The notes under the pieces were generated by a model. It did no database searches, was not told where the DNA came from, and was given only the letters and a program-made list of their open reading frames with translations. A program made the position numbers and the translations under genes. 64,000 nt of DNA from an uncultured Lamprocystis sp. (GTDB lineage: Bacteria > Pseudomonadota > Gammaproteobacteria > Chromatiales > Chromatiaceae), in contig NZ_CAIZIZ010000477.1 of assembly GCF_903933125.1 (NCBI RefSeq), forward strand, positions 1-64,000, read 5' to 3'. Shown here piece after piece: positions 38,313-49,100 of the stretch (the first letter of the stretch is position 1; each line of letters begins with the position of its first letter).

Positions 38313-38849
38313 CTAGTTTTCCGGGCGATCGGGACGGGTCACGATGATCGCATCGCCGGTGGTGAACTCATCCTCGCCCTGGCGCACGGCAATCAGGCCG
38401 TCCCAGGCGCCGAACAGCGGAAACACGACCTGGGCCGCGTAGCGTCCCGGCCCCTCGGCCGTCATCGGCGCCGAAAAGTCCCGCGACTTGTCCGAGGGCC
38501 GGTAGGCGAAGAAGGTGACCTCATCGGGCGTCACCGGCTGACCGACCTTGTCCACCAGGACAACCCGGATGGTCGCAGGCTCCCCCGGCCTGAGGTCGTC
38601 GGGAAAGTCCGTGCGCATGGTCCAGCCCGGGTCTTTCGCCAGACGGGAGACCAGCGTCTGTTCATAGTGCTGCCCACGATTGTAAAAGTCTTCACTGACC
38701 AGGCCCGGATTGGTCGAGACGGCCAAATAGACCATGGTCAGATTGACCCCCAACACCACAACGATCAGGCCGATCCAGCCAAGGACCCACGGATTGCGCC
38801 AGGGCGAATTGGACCTGTTGGCCGTTACGGATGACTGCATCGAATTCAC
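38313..38849 (-). CDS. ccoH: FixH/CcoH family protein
   Basis: Single TM; SEDFYNRGQHYEQTL and domain architecture; between ccoG and ccoI. Confidence 0.85.
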   Translation of the reverse strand: MNSMQSSVTANRSNSPWRNPWVLGWIGLIVVVLGVNLTMVYLAVSTNPGLVSEDFYNRGQHYEQTLVSRLAKDPGWTMRTDFPDDLRPGEPATIRVVLVDKVGQPVTPDEVTFFAYRPSDKSRDFSAPMTAEGPGRYAAQVVFPLFGAWDGLIAVRQGEDEFTTGDAIIVTRPDRPEN

Positions 38850-38886
38850 TCTCCTGACGACTGATTACATTGACCGGCCAGCTGGA

Positions 38887-40320
38887 TCAGCGGTCCGGCC
38901 CGACAAAGACGCTGGTCCGCTCGGACTCGACCACCAGACCGTCCGACCGGGTCGCCTCCACCCGGAAGCGGATCGGCTCCTGCGCCTTTTTCAGATGGCG
39001 CTTCGGCACCTTGACGAAGACCATCGCGGGCGTCACCCCGCCGGCGTGAATGACCACCGGCGCTTCGGCCCCGATTAGTTTCAAGCCCTCCGGCCCAGAG
39101 ACACTGATTCGCACCGCAAGTTCCTCCGGCATCTTATTGAGCATCTTGAGTGTGTATTTATTCTGGATCGAGCCGTCACTCAAGGTGACGAACAGCGGGG
39201 CACGCTCATGCAGCACCTTGAGATCAATGGCATCCAGCGCGGACATCCCGTAGAAGATGCCGGACAGGGCGACCGCCAGGATGGTCGCATAGACCCAGAC
39301 CCGCGGACGCTTCAGCAGCGCCTTGGGGGCCTGTCCGGCGAACTCGTCCAGCGAGGCGTACCGGATGAGACCGCGCGGCCGGCCCACTTTCTCCATCACC
39401 TCGTCGCACGCGTCGATGCACAGGGCGCAGGTGATGCAGCCCTCCTGCTGCCCCTGACGGATATCGATGCCGGTCGGGCAAACCGCGACACACTGATTGC
39501 AGTCGACGCAGTCGCCGTTGGTCCGGGAGGCCGCCGTCTCGCCCTTGTTGACCCTGCCGCGCGGTTCACCGCGGCGCTCGTCATAGGTAGGGACAATGGT
39601 CGTCTTGTCGAGCATGACCCCTTGAATGCGGGCGTAGGGACAGAGCCAGAAACAGGTCTGTTCGCGCAGGTAGCCGGCCAGGACGTAGGTGCCGACCGTG
39701 AACAGCGCGACTGAGATATAGGCCGCGCTGTTCGCCTCCCCGAGGAAAAACGCACCCCACAGACCGGGGGCATCGGTGAACCAGGCCACGAAGCTGAAAC
39801 CGGTAAAGAAGCCGATCAGAATCCACAACAGATGCTTGGTGAGCTTGGTGCGCACCTTCGCGCGACTCCAAGGCTCCTGATCGAGCTTGCGCCGCTGGGG
39901 CGGTGTTCCCTCCAGCCGCTCCTCGATCCAGGTGAAAATATCGGTCCACACCGTCTGAAAGCAGAAGAAGCCGCACCACACACGCCCGACCAAGGCCGTC
40001 GCCACCGCGAGCAAGATCGCGAAAAAGAGCAACAGCAGCGACAGCATCCAGAAATCCTGGGGCAGGATGGTCACGCCGAAGAGGTGATACTGACGGTTAG
40101 GGATATCGAACAAAACCGCCTGGCGCCCGTCCCAACGCAGATAGGGACCCAGAAAGAAGATCAGCCAGACGCTCGCCGTCACCCACTTGATGGTGCGCCA
40201 GCGCCCACGGATGCGCTTGGCATGGATGGTCTCGCCGCCGGTATTGACGTGCCAGTGCTCGGCCTCGTCGTAAAGCGCGTCGACAGCGGCCTGATGCTGA
40301 CGTGTGTCACTCATACTCAC
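38887..40320 (-). CDS. ccoG: cbb3 oxidase accessory ferredoxin-type protein CcoG/RdxA
   Basis: CVDCNQCVAVCPTGIDIRQGQQEGCITCALCIDACDEVM. Confidence 0.92.
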   Translation of the reverse strand: MSMSDTRQHQAAVDALYDEAEHWHVNTGGETIHAKRIRGRWRTIKWVTASVWLIFFLGPYLRWDGRQAVLFDIPNRQYHLFGVTILPQDFWMLSLLLLFFAILLAVATALVGRVWCGFFCFQTVWTDIFTWIEERLEGTPPQRRKLDQEPWSRAKVRTKLTKHLLWILIGFFTGFSFVAWFTDAPGLWGAFFLGEANSAAYISVALFTVGTYVLAGYLREQTCFWLCPYARIQGVMLDKTTIVPTYDERRGEPRGRVNKGETAASRTNGDCVDCNQCVAVCPTGIDIRQGQQEGCITCALCIDACDEVMEKVGRPRGLIRYASLDEFAGQAPKALLKRPRVWVYATILAVALSGIFYGMSALDAIDLKVLHERAPLFVTLSDGSIQNKYTLKMLNKMPEELAVRISVSGPEGLKLIGAEAPVVIHAGGVTPAMVFVKVPKRHLKKAQEPIRFRVEATRSDGLVVESERTSVFVGPDR

Positions 40321-40536
40321 GGAACAACTCCTGAACCCGACCTATGCCGAATACGTGCCAGGTCTCTCCACGGCGGGGACGAACAACTGAACTTCCGCGG
40401 GCGGGGGCGGATCATCGTAGCGTCCCGGCAACCTTAAGCCCATGTCTTTTCGCAATGATATACCCTTGATCCGGAGAAGACCCCAGACAGAAAAAGGGGG
40501 ACATCGGCCCCCGGATAGGGTATCGCCGGAGCGCCG

Positions 40537-40692
40537 CTAGGGCTTCTGATGCTTATGGGCCGCGGCATCCTGCTTGATAAGTGCCGCGACCTTGAAGGCC
40601 AGAAAGGTGATGATGACGACGGCCATCACGACCATCAGGATGGACATCCAGGCGACCGGATCCCAATTCATCAGGTTGGAAACAACATTCAT
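40537..40692 (-). CDS. 51-aa single-TM small protein MNVVSNLMNWDPVAWMSILMVVMAVVIITFLAFKVAALIKQDAAAHKHQKP
   Basis: Read directly from the minus strand; below the track length cut-off; between ccoP and ccoG. Confidence 0.65.
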   Translation of the reverse strand: MNVVSNLMNWDPVAWMSILMVVMAVVIITFLAFKVAALIKQDAAAHKHQKP

Positions 40693-40776
40693 GACAACTC
40701 CCCTCTCCGCGCTGTATGGCCGGCGGACGGCGCTGCTGTTGCCGCCCGCCGGAGTCGTCCACGCCGCCGACTCGAC

Positions 40777-41691
40777 CTATTGGCCGCCACCGAACTCGTG
40801 GACATAGACGACGAGCTTCTTGATTTCCTCAGGCCCCAACTTCGCCACACCACCACGGGTCGCGTCCGGCCCCCAAACCGGCATCACGGCATCGCGCGTC
40901 CCCGGAACATTGGGCTGATTGACCCCGTAGAGAATCGTGTGTTTGGCACTCTCGAAGCCGCCCGGCTCGAAGCGCCAGATCCCGTCCGCGAGATTGGCTG
41001 CACCGACCGAAACGAACTCACCGTTCGGCAGGTCGACCACGTGTCCGTTCGCCTTCTCGCCATGGCAGGCGGTGCAGCCCTTGCTCTTGAACAACGCCCA
41101 ACCCTCCGGGCTCCCACCGGCCCCGGCCGTCTCGTTCATCTGCACGGCCCAATTGGCTAGGGTGTCCACCTCGACCGGGGCAAGGATCTTCTCGTGGGCC
41201 GTCATCACCCCCTTGCGCCCGCCCGCGATGGATTCCTGGATCTTGGCCGTGGTGCCGCCGTACAGCCAGTCGTCATCAGCCAGGACCGGAAAACCGGGAT
41301 TACCCGCCCCGCCGCTGCCGTGACAGGCCCGGCAGTTATCGCCAAACAGCACCTTGGCGGAAGCCAGGGTGTATTCCTTGAGCCCGGGGTCGGCGATGAT
41401 CTGATCGGCCGTCATCCCTGCCAGCTTTTCTTCGAACTGGGCGCGCTTCGCCGTGATCTGCGCCACGCCCTCGGCATACTCCTTCATCTGGCTCCAGCCG
41501 AGCACGCCTTGGGTCGGCTCCTGACCGATCGGCCACATCGGGTAGAGAATCGCATAGCCGATCCAGAAGGCGACGGAGGCCCAGAACGCCAGCATCCACC
41601 ACCGCGGCGGCGGGTTCTTCAACTCACGCAGGTTGTCGTCCCAGACATGCCCCGTGTTGTTTTCGCCGGGGAAGGGGTTATTTTCCGCCAT
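40777..41691 (-). CDS. ccoP: cbb3-type cytochrome c oxidase subunit CcoP
   Basis: Two CxxCH motifs, CRACHGSGG and CTACHGEKA. Confidence 0.93.
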   Translation of the reverse strand: MAENNPFPGENNTGHVWDDNLRELKNPPPRWWMLAFWASVAFWIGYAILYPMWPIGQEPTQGVLGWSQMKEYAEGVAQITAKRAQFEEKLAGMTADQIIADPGLKEYTLASAKVLFGDNCRACHGSGGAGNPGFPVLADDDWLYGGTTAKIQESIAGGRKGVMTAHEKILAPVEVDTLANWAVQMNETAGAGGSPEGWALFKSKGCTACHGEKANGHVVDLPNGEFVSVGAANLADGIWRFEPGGFESAKHTILYGVNQPNVPGTRDAVMPVWGPDATRGGVAKLGPEEIKKLVVYVHEFGGGQ

Positions 41692-41893
41692 CTTTGTCTC
41701 CGCTGAACTCGTTGTCCTCTTCGAACGGGATGTACTTGCGGGCTTCGAGCCGCTCCCGGTTCTTGGGACGGAATACCTGGAAGTAGGCCACGACCATGAG
41801 CAGGAAGATGACGACGGTCAGGATCATGCCGATCCAGTCGTTGGTCGTCATCGCCTGCCAGTCGGTATGAAAATACTCGCTGAGGCTATTCAC
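41678..41893 (-). CDS. ccoQ: cbb3-type oxidase subunit CcoQ
   Basis: Short single-TM protein with [21 protein letters not shown]; start uncertain within the listed ORF 41678-41932. Confidence 0.75.
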   Translation of the reverse strand: MNSLSEYFHTDWQAMTTNDWIGMILTVVIFLLMVVAYFQVFRPKNRERLEARKYIPFEEDNEFSGDKDGGK

Positions 41894-42632
41894 GATAGGC
41901 CTTCGCCTCATCCAGCTTGGCCATGGTACCAAGCACCTGGAGGTAGGTCACCAGCGCATCCATCTCAGTCTTTCCTTTGACGACCTCCGGCGCTTTCTCG
42001 ATGTCGGCGTCCGCATAGGGAACGCCGATGAGTCGCAGGCCGCTCATATGCCTGCGCATCCGCTTGCCATTGACATAGCTTTCATCCAGCCAGGGATAGG
42101 CAGGCATCACCGACTCCGGCACCAGGTTCTGGGGCCGGCGCAAATGCTGGCGGTGCCAGTCGTTCGAATACTTGCCGCCCACCCGCGCGAGATCCGGGCC
42201 AGTGCGCTTGGAACCCCACTGCATCGGGTGATCGAACATCGACTCCGAGGCCAGCGAGTAGTGACCGTAACGCTCCTTCTCATCACGGAACGGCCGCACC
42301 ATCTGCGAATGACAAAGGTAACAGCCCTCACGCTGGTAGATGTCCCGGCCGGCCAATTCCAGTGCGGTGTAGGGACGGACACCATCGCCCGGCTGCCAGT
42401 TCCACACCTGCTTCCCCGCCTCATCCACGGCGACGATGGGCTCGATGCCCGCCTTAGGCCAGACGATCTCCGGGAACTTATTATGCTCCATGGTGTTCTT
42501 CATGAAGAACAGCGGCACGATCTCGACCAGACCACCGACGGCCAAGGCCAGGCCGAGAAAGAACAGGAGACCCCAGATGTTGATCTCCATCCATTCCTGA
42601 AAGCTCTTCGCTTTGACTTTGCGATCAGCCAT
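41886..42632 (-). CDS. ccoO: cbb3-type cytochrome c oxidase subunit CcoO
   Basis: [28 protein letters not shown]. Confidence 0.94.
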   Translation of the reverse strand: MADRKVKAKSFQEWMEINIWGLLFFLGLALAVGGLVEIVPLFFMKNTMEHNKFPEIVWPKAGIEPIVAVDEAGKQVWNWQPGDGVRPYTALELAGRDIYQREGCYLCHSQMVRPFRDEKERYGHYSLASESMFDHPMQWGSKRTGPDLARVGGKYSNDWHRQHLRRPQNLVPESVMPAYPWLDESYVNGKRMRRHMSGLRLIGVPYADADIEKAPEVVKGKTEMDALVTYLQVLGTMAKLDEAKAYRE

Positions 42633-42659
42633 GTCTCTAAAACTCCAGTAGGTGGTTGA

Positions 42660-44093
42660 TCAGGCGGGCGCCGGAACGCTGCGCGCCCGCACCAGGCTGC
42701 CGTCAGCGGCCGACTTGCGCAGGGTCATCAACACGTTGAACAGCATCACGATCGCACCGGCCAGGAAAATGGCGCCGCCGATGGCCCGCATCGCGTAGTA
42801 GGGGTGCATGGCATCCACCGATTCGACGAAGGTATAGGCCAAGGTGCCGTACTCATCATAGGCGCGCCACATCAGCCCCTGCATGATGCCGGACACCCAC
42901 ATGGCGACGATATACACCACGGTGCCAATGGTCGCGGTCCAGAAGTGGAAGTTGACCAGCCGCTCGGAAAACATCTCGGTGTGGAACAGGCGCGGCATCA
43001 GGTGATAGATAGCGCCGATGGAGATACCGGCCACCCAGCCGAGCGCGCCGGAGTGAACATGACCGATGGTCCAGTCGGTGTAGTGCGACAGTGCGTTGAC
43101 CGTCTTGAGTGCCATAACCGGGCCTTCGAAAGTGGACATGGCGTAGAAGGCCAGGGCCATGATCAGGAAGCGCAGGACATAGTCGGTGCGCAGGCGGTCC
43201 CAGGCGCCGGACAGTGTCATCATGCCGTTCACCGCGCCGCCCCAGGAGGGGATGATCATCGCGATCGAGACCGCCGCTCCCAGAGACCCGGTCCAATCAG
43301 GCAGCGCGGTATACTGAAGGTGATGGGCGCCAAGCCAGACATAGCCGAACATCAAGGCCCAGAAGTGGATGACCGAGAGTCGGTAGGAGTAGATCGGGCG
43401 GCCGGCCTGCTTCGGCACGAAGTAATACATGATCCCGAGGAAGCCGGCAGTCAGATAAAAGCCGACGGCATTATGACCCCACCACCACTGGATCATGGCG
43501 TCCTGGACACCGGAGAACAGCGAGTAGGATTTGAACAACCCGACCGGGATAGCCAGGCTGTTGACCACGTGCAGATAGACGATCATCACCATCATGCCGA
43601 GGAAGAACCAATTCGACACATAGATGTGCGAGGTCTTGCGTACCGCGATGGTCATGATGAAATTGAAGGTGAACGAGAGCCAGACGACGGCGATCAGGAT
43701 ATCGATCGGCCATTCAAGTTCGGCGTATTCCTTGGACTCGGTGAGACCCAGCGGGAGGGTGATGACGGCCAGCAGGATCACGGTGTTCCAGCCCCAGAAG
43801 ACGAACCAGGCGAGCTTGTCGCTCCACAGACGCACACCGCACGTACGCTGCACGGTGTAAAAAGCGGTCGCCATCAGCGTACAGCCGCCGAAGGCGAAGA
43901 TGACCGCGTTGGTATGGACCGGACGCAACCGTCCGAACGAGATGTAGGGACTGTCGAAGTTGAGGAACGGCCACGCCAGTTCCGAGGCAATATAGACACC
44001 GACCGAGGCACCGACCACCAAGTAGACGGCTGCCATGACGGTGAACCAGCGTACAACATCGAAGTTGTACTTCTGCTCCAATCCGGATTCCAT
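42660..44093 (-). CDS. ccoN: cbb3-type cytochrome c oxidase subunit CcoN
   Basis: Haem-copper oxidase subunit I motifs [39 protein letters not shown]. Confidence 0.95.
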   Translation of the reverse strand: MESGLEQKYNFDVVRWFTVMAAVYLVVGASVGVYIASELAWPFLNFDSPYISFGRLRPVHTNAVIFAFGGCTLMATAFYTVQRTCGVRLWSDKLAWFVFWGWNTVILLAVITLPLGLTESKEYAELEWPIDILIAVVWLSFTFNFIMTIAVRKTSHIYVSNWFFLGMMVMIVYLHVVNSLAIPVGLFKSYSLFSGVQDAMIQWWWGHNAVGFYLTAGFLGIMYYFVPKQAGRPIYSYRLSVIHFWALMFGYVWLGAHHLQYTALPDWTGSLGAAVSIAMIIPSWGGAVNGMMTLSGAWDRLRTDYVLRFLIMALAFYAMSTFEGPVMALKTVNALSHYTDWTIGHVHSGALGWVAGISIGAIYHLMPRLFHTEMFSERLVNFHFWTATIGTVVYIVAMWVSGIMQGLMWRAYDEYGTLAYTFVESVDAMHPYYAMRAIGGAIFLAGAIVMLFNVLMTLRKSAADGSLVRARSVPAPA

Positions 44094-44301
44094 AAACCCT
44101 CCAGGGATTCTTTAGAAAAGCGAAGAAGGACACCAGGCGATCCAGCCTAACTTCTGTGCGCCTCAATCCCCAGGCGTAGCCTCAGCAATCAGACTGGATT
44201 GGACCTGGAAAGTCAACAGTGACAAGACAAACGGCACAGTTGACCGCGTGATTTGCCGCAACGGTTGTTGATCTGGATTCAGTGCGGCGAACACCAGGCG
44301 G

Positions 44302-45378
44302 CTACTTGAAAAACGACTCAATCGAGAAACCTTCCTTCTCGAGGATGTCGCGCAGACGCCGGAGCGCGTCCATCTGGATCTGGCGCACCCGTTCACGCGT
44401 CACACCGAGTTCCTGAGCGACGCGTTCCAGCGTCGCGTTCTCGTAGCCGTGCAGCCCGAATCGCCGTTCGACCACCTCGCGCTGCTTCTCGTTGAGCTTG
44501 CCCAGCCAATGCTCAAGATTGGATTGGATATCCTCGTCCTGGATCCGGTCGGTCGGGTCGTCCGCGGACTCGTCCTCGAGCATGTCCACCAGCGGTTTGT
44601 CCACGTCCTTGCTGAACGGGGTGTCGACCGAGGTAATCCGCTCGTTGAGACCGAGCATCCGCTTGACCTCGTGGATCGGCCGGTCCAGCAACACGGCGAT
44701 ATCCTCGGTCGTGGGCTCATGATCAAGCCGCTGCGCGAGTTTTCGCGCGGCCTTGAGATAGATGTTGATCTCCTTGACCACATGGATCGGCAGACGCACG
44801 GTGCGCGTCTGGTTCATGATCGCCCGCTCGATGGTCTGGCGGATCCACCAAGTGGCGTAGGTTGAGAAGCGAAACCCGCGTTCCGGATCGAATTTTTCCA
44901 CCGCGCGGATGAGACCGAGGTTGCCTTCCTCGATCAAGTCCAGCAGCGGCAGCCCGCGGTTGAGGTAACGACGTGCGATCTTCACGACCAGACGCAGGTT
45001 GCTCACGATCATGCGCTGGCGCGAGGTGTTGTCGCCGCGCTGGGCGAGACGCGCAAAGTACACTTCTTCCTCAGCGGTCAGCAAGCGCGACTCGCCAATC
45101 TCGTTTAAGTAGATCCGGGTGGCGTCGAAGTCGCCCTCGCTGGACAGAAAGCGCTCGCTGACCGGCCCGGCCCCTTCCTCGTCGACCGGCTCTTCGACCG
45201 GCTCGACCGGCTCGGCGTCATCAATGATCTCGCTGATCTCATCCGGGTCCCCATCAAGCAGAATCAGAGACTCGCTGTCCGGGTCGATATCGGAATCGAG
45301 AATCTCGGGCTCAATGATCTCGAGGTCGACCCGCTCGGCCGCAACGATCTCGGTGTCCTCGGTGCTTAACATCCACAT
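44302..45378 (-). CDS. rpoS: RNA polymerase sigma factor RpoS
   Basis: Sigma-70 regions; [34 protein letters not shown]; synteny with nlpD-pcm-surE. Confidence 0.93.
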   Translation of the reverse strand: MWMLSTEDTEIVAAERVDLEIIEPEILDSDIDPDSESLILLDGDPDEISEIIDDAEPVEPVEEPVDEEGAGPVSERFLSSEGDFDATRIYLNEIGESRLLTAEEEVYFARLAQRGDNTSRQRMIVSNLRLVVKIARRYLNRGLPLLDLIEEGNLGLIRAVEKFDPERGFRFSTYATWWIRQTIERAIMNQTRTVRLPIHVVKEINIYLKAARKLAQRLDHEPTTEDIAVLLDRPIHEVKRMLGLNERITSVDTPFSKDVDKPLVDMLEDESADDPTDRIQDEDIQSNLEHWLGKLNEKQREVVERRFGLHGYENATLERVAQELGVTRERVRQIQMDALRRLRDILEKEGFSIESFFK

Positions 45379-45402
45379 CTCCCTCCGTCCGCTCAGACGG
45401 TG

Positions 45403-46329
45403 TTACTCGCGCGGGGGCAGGTAGAGAATCGGATTGACCGAGGCACCGTTACGGCGTACCTCAAAATGCAGCAGGTAGGCCCCTTCCGGTCCCTCGCCAC
45501 ACTCCGACACCGCCTGGCCGCGCTTGACGCTGTCTCCTTCCTTGACGAACAGCCGACGGTTGAAGCCGTACGCGCTGAGATAGTTCTTGTTGTGTTTGAC
45601 GATGATAAGGTTGCCATAACCCTTGAGTCCACTACCGCTATAGACCACCTGGCCGGAAGCCGCCGCCCGCACCTCCTCGCCTGACCGACAACTGATGCGC
45701 AACCCCTGGCGGGCGGGGTCGCCGGCCCGAAAGCCCTGTACGATCGCCCCTGACAACGGCCACGCCCAGGCGACACCAGAATCTTTCGTGCGACTCCCCG
45801 GGGTCGGCGCCGCGGCGGCCGCCGCACCCGACGCTGTGCGGGATTTTGGCTGAGCCACCTTTGACACAGCGCGCGCCGCGCCAACCCGCGCCCTCCCCGA
45901 CGAACGGCCCGACGGCGCCACCCGCAGCAGCTTGCCGGCAAAAACGGTGTAAGGGGGCTTGAGGGCGTTCCAGCGAATCAGGTTCTTCGTGCTGACATGG
46001 CGCTTGGCGGCGATCTCACTCAGGCTATCGCCCTTGCGCACCAGATAATAACCCTTGGGGACTGGCCCCTTTCCCGACCAACCCCCGACCGGCGCGGGAC
46101 CAGTAGACCCGCATCCCGCCAAGACCAGGGTCATCAGCCCCAGGATGAATCCAAGCAACAGCCTGGACAGGTGCCTCGACCTGGCACGGCCGCCGCGACA
46201 CGACCGCCAACCGTTGGCCCGGCAGCCCTTGAAGCAGAGGTCAAAGCCGAGTTCGTCCACCACGGGGCACCCCAGCGTCCGACCAGACGGCACGCGGGCT
46301 GGACGCGCGACCCACGCCGGGGTACTCAC
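45403..46329 (-). CDS. nlpD: NlpD-like lipoprotein, LysM + M23 domains (start uncertain)
   Basis: Lipobox TLVLAGC, LysM YYLVRKGDSLSEIAAKRHVSTKNLIRWN, M23 tail. Confidence 0.88.
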   Translation of the reverse strand: MSTPAWVARPARVPSGRTLGCPVVDELGFDLCFKGCRANGWRSCRGGRARSRHLSRLLLGFILGLMTLVLAGCGSTGPAPVGGWSGKGPVPKGYYLVRKGDSLSEIAAKRHVSTKNLIRWNALKPPYTVFAGKLLRVAPSGRSSGRARVGAARAVSKVAQPKSRTASGAAAAAAPTPGSRTKDSGVAWAWPLSGAIVQGFRAGDPARQGLRISCRSGEEVRAAASGQVVYSGSGLKGYGNLIIVKHNKNYLSAYGFNRRLFVKEGDSVKRGQAVSECGEGPEGAYLLHFEVRRNGASVNPILYLPPRE

Positions 46330-46353
46330 GGCGAAACAACCCGCGGGAAACGC

Positions 46354-47016
46354 TCATGCAACCCCCCCCAGCAAAGGCACAAAGCTGACCGGCTCCAGTA
46401 CTTGCTGCGCAAACCCACCCGGCACCCGGGTCACCCGCACCAGCGCCTGGCGATCACCTTCGCCCATCGGCAACACCAGGCAACCCGTGGGCGCCAATTG
46501 GTCGGCCAGGGCGCGCGGCACCGCCCGCGGCGCGGCGGTCACCAGGATCCCGTCATAGGGCGCATACTCGGGCCATCCCAGGAAACCGTCGCCGTGCCGG
46601 AAGCGCACATTGCGCACCTGCAAAAGTCTCAGGCACGCCTGAGCCCGGACTTGCAGTGATTGGATGCGCTCGATGCTATACACCCGCCGCACCAGGGCAG
46701 CAAGGACCGCTGTCTGGAAACCCGACCCGGTTCCGACTTCCAACACCGTATGCATCGGTCCGGCCGCCAACAGCGCCTGGGTCATCCGCGCGACCATGTA
46801 GGGCTGGGAGATCGTCTGGCCGTGGCCGATGGGCAGGGGCGAGTCCTCGTAGGCACGACTCGCCAGGGCCTCATCGACAAACAAGTGCCGCGGCAAATCG
46901 CGCATCACCCGCAACACGGCGGGGTCGGTAATCCCGGCCTCGCTCAATCGCGTGATCAAGCGCTCCCGGGTGCGCAGGGAGGTCATCCCGATCCCGATAT
47001 GACTCAGATTCGACAT
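46354..47016 (-). CDS. pcm: protein-L-isoaspartate O-methyltransferase
   Basis: [16 protein letters not shown]; proposed start 47016 with TGATG overlap to surE. Confidence 0.9.
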   Translation of the reverse strand: MSNLSHIGIGMTSLRTRERLITRLSEAGITDPAVLRVMRDLPRHLFVDEALASRAYEDSPLPIGHGQTISQPYMVARMTQALLAAGPMHTVLEVGTGSGFQTAVLAALVRRVYSIERIQSLQVRAQACLRLLQVRNVRFRHGDGFLGWPEYAPYDGILVTAAPRAVPRALADQLAPTGCLVLPMGEGDRQALVRVTRVPGGFAQQVLEPVSFVPLLGGVA

Positions 47017-47765
47017 CAACGGCCGAAACGCAGCCACTGCCCGAGCGACTCCAGGGCGGCATGGCGGGTCAAATCCACCTGCAGCGGGGTGATGGACACG
47101 AAACCGGCCCGTACCGCGTGAAAGTCGGTCCCCGGCCCCGCATCCGCCTCAGGCCCCGCCGGACCGACCCAATAAATGGCCCGGCCACGCGGGTCCTTGG
47201 ACGCCACCACCGCCTCAGCCTTGTGGCGGTGACCCAACCGGGTCGCCAAAAACCCCTGCAGTTCCTCATAGGGTCGATCCGGGACGTTGACGTTGAGGAT
47301 CAGATTGGAATCCAGGGGATCGGAACGCAACCGCTCCACCAGCAGGCACGCCACCCGTACCGCGGTCGACAGATGCAGAGGCTCGCGTGAGTCCATCGAT
47401 ACGGCGATGGCCGGCAGCCCGAGGAAGCGCCCCTCGGTCGCCGCAGCGACGGTTCCCGAGTACAGCACGTCGTCGCCCAGATTGGCACCGTGGTTGATCC
47501 CGGCGACCACAATGTCCGGTTCGCGGTCGAGCAAGCCGGTGATCGCCAGATGGACACAATCGGTCGGGGTACCGTCCACGCGGATAAAGCCGTTGCTCAT
47601 CGTGCTGGCGCGCAACGGCACATCCAGGGTCAGTGAATTACTGGCGCCGCTGCGGTCGCGTTCCGGGGCCACCACCACCACTTGACCAAGATGGGCGAGC
47701 CCGGCGGCCAACGCGAGCAAACCCGGAGACTGGTAACCGTCGTCATTGCTGACCAGGATCTTCAT
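47016..47765 (-). CDS. surE: 5'/3'-nucleotidase SurE
   Basis: [20 protein letters not shown]; start corrected from the listed ORF. Confidence 0.94.
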   Translation of the reverse strand: MKILVSNDDGYQSPGLLALAAGLAHLGQVVVVAPERDRSGASNSLTLDVPLRASTMSNGFIRVDGTPTDCVHLAITGLLDREPDIVVAGINHGANLGDDVLYSGTVAAATEGRFLGLPAIAVSMDSREPLHLSTAVRVACLLVERLRSDPLDSNLILNVNVPDRPYEELQGFLATRLGHRHKAEAVVASKDPRGRAIYWVGPAGPEADAGPGTDFHAVRAGFVSITPLQVDLTRHAALESLGQWLRFGR

Positions 47766-48026
47766 CGGACTGATGGCCGTGTGGGGGAGAAAAAGCGGAC
47801 GAACCAGACGATGATACTGGAAAGGGCCGTCGCGGGCATCGTCGCACGGCGACACACCGTACCGGAGCCGCCGCGGCCAGCGAGGCCAGCGAGGCCAGGC
47901 GCTTGATTGTTTGGCTGACGATGCGCTATGTCGCTCTATCTCAATGGAAATCATTTAATTCGGCAGTCGCCGCCCGCCGCTGACCAGTATACTCCCGACC
48001 TGACCCGCGCCGAGACGAGACCGACG

Positions 48027-48599
48027 ATGAAAAAGCAAGTCCCCCCGGCTGACCTGGCGCTGTTTCATGAGCAGGTTCAGGACGCGCAGCCGCTCCGCGA
48101 GGAAGGCATCGAGCCCTATCGGCGGCGCCCCCCGCCCATCCCCCGACCGCGCCCGCTGGAACTGCCGGAAGATGCGGGTGTCACCCTGTCCGAATCCGAG
48201 GTCGAAACCCACGAGTTCCTGTCCTTCGCACGCCCCGGCGTCCAGCAGCGCGTGCTGGCCGACCTGCGCCGGGGTGCCATCGAGGTCGGGCTGGAAGTCG
48301 ATCTGCACGGACTGACAGTCGAGGTCGCGCGGCGTGTCCTCGCCGAGTTCCTGATCGCGTGCGGACAGCGCCGGGTGCGGTGCGCCCGGATCATCCATGG
48401 CAAGGGCATCCGCTCCTCCAGTGCTCAACCGGTGCTCAAACAGAAGGTCAACTACTGGCTGCGCCTCCACGAAGAAGTGCTCGCCTTCTGCTCCGCGACA
48501 CGCGGTGACGGCGGCACCGGCGCCGTCTACTGTCTGTTGCGCAACCCCAATAAGGCCAAACGGCCGTCGGGAAGAACCGCCCCGGCAGGGCGCCCATAA
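48027..48599 (+). CDS. Smr domain-containing protein
   Basis: VDLHGLTVEVARRVLAEFL...RCARIIHGKGIRS. Confidence 0.85.
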   Translation: MKKQVPPADLALFHEQVQDAQPLREEGIEPYRRRPPPIPRPRPLELPEDAGVTLSESEVETHEFLSFARPGVQQRVLADLRRGAIEVGLEVDLHGLTVEVARRVLAEFLIACGQRRVRCARIIHGKGIRSSSAQPVLKQKVNYWLRLHEEVLAFCSATRGDGGTGAVYCLLRNPNKAKRPSGRTAPAGRP

Positions 48600-48718
48600 C
48601 GACCAGCGACCCGAGACCCAGCCGTTGGAATCACAGGTTGACATTTTCCCCGGCGGGTTCATGATTTAGGCGAACAGGTGACTCGGCGTCCGCGCCACCG
48701 CCGAAACCGAGGTGCGCT

Positions 48719-49051
48719 ATGCGTTACATTCCCGTGTTATTGATGAGTCTGCTTGTGGCCGGCCCGGCCCAAGCACTGCGCTGCGGCAACACCATCGTTT
48801 CTGAGGGCGATGACACCTATCAGTTGACCCAGCGGTGCGGGCAGCCGACAACCGTCGAGCGGATCGACGCCCCGACGGTTAACCAAATGGTGTATGATGT
48901 CTGGGGACGCCCGGCAGGCTACATGCCGGTGTCGGTCGGCGATAGCTATGAGATCTGGGTCTATAACTTCGGTCCCCAGCGGTTCGTCGCCAGAATCACG
49001 GTCAAGAACGCCCGAATCTTCAAAATTGATGAGGCCGGTTACGGCCACTGA
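48719..49051 (+). CDS. DUF2845 domain-containing secreted protein
   Basis: Signal peptide then LRCGNTIVSEGDDTYQLTQRCGQPT. Confidence 0.75.
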   Translation: MRYIPVLLMSLLVAGPAQALRCGNTIVSEGDDTYQLTQRCGQPTTVERIDAPTVNQMVYDVWGRPAGYMPVSVGDSYEIWVYNFGPQRFVARITVKNARIFKIDEAGYGH

Positions 49052-49100
49052 GAATCGCGGGGGAGCCGCTGCGGGTCAGGTGTCTGCATGGAGCACCCGC

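Noticed and set aside
44268-44281. FNR/Anr-like box TTGATCTGGATTCA upstream of ccoN
   Set aside because: Only the left half matches TTGATnnnnATCAA and it lies just 3' of rpoS; too weak without a PSSM
47879-47905. gaggccagc repeat encoding WPRWPRWPR upstream of surE
   Set aside because: Upstream of the true surE start (47765), so not coding; short low-complexity repeat only
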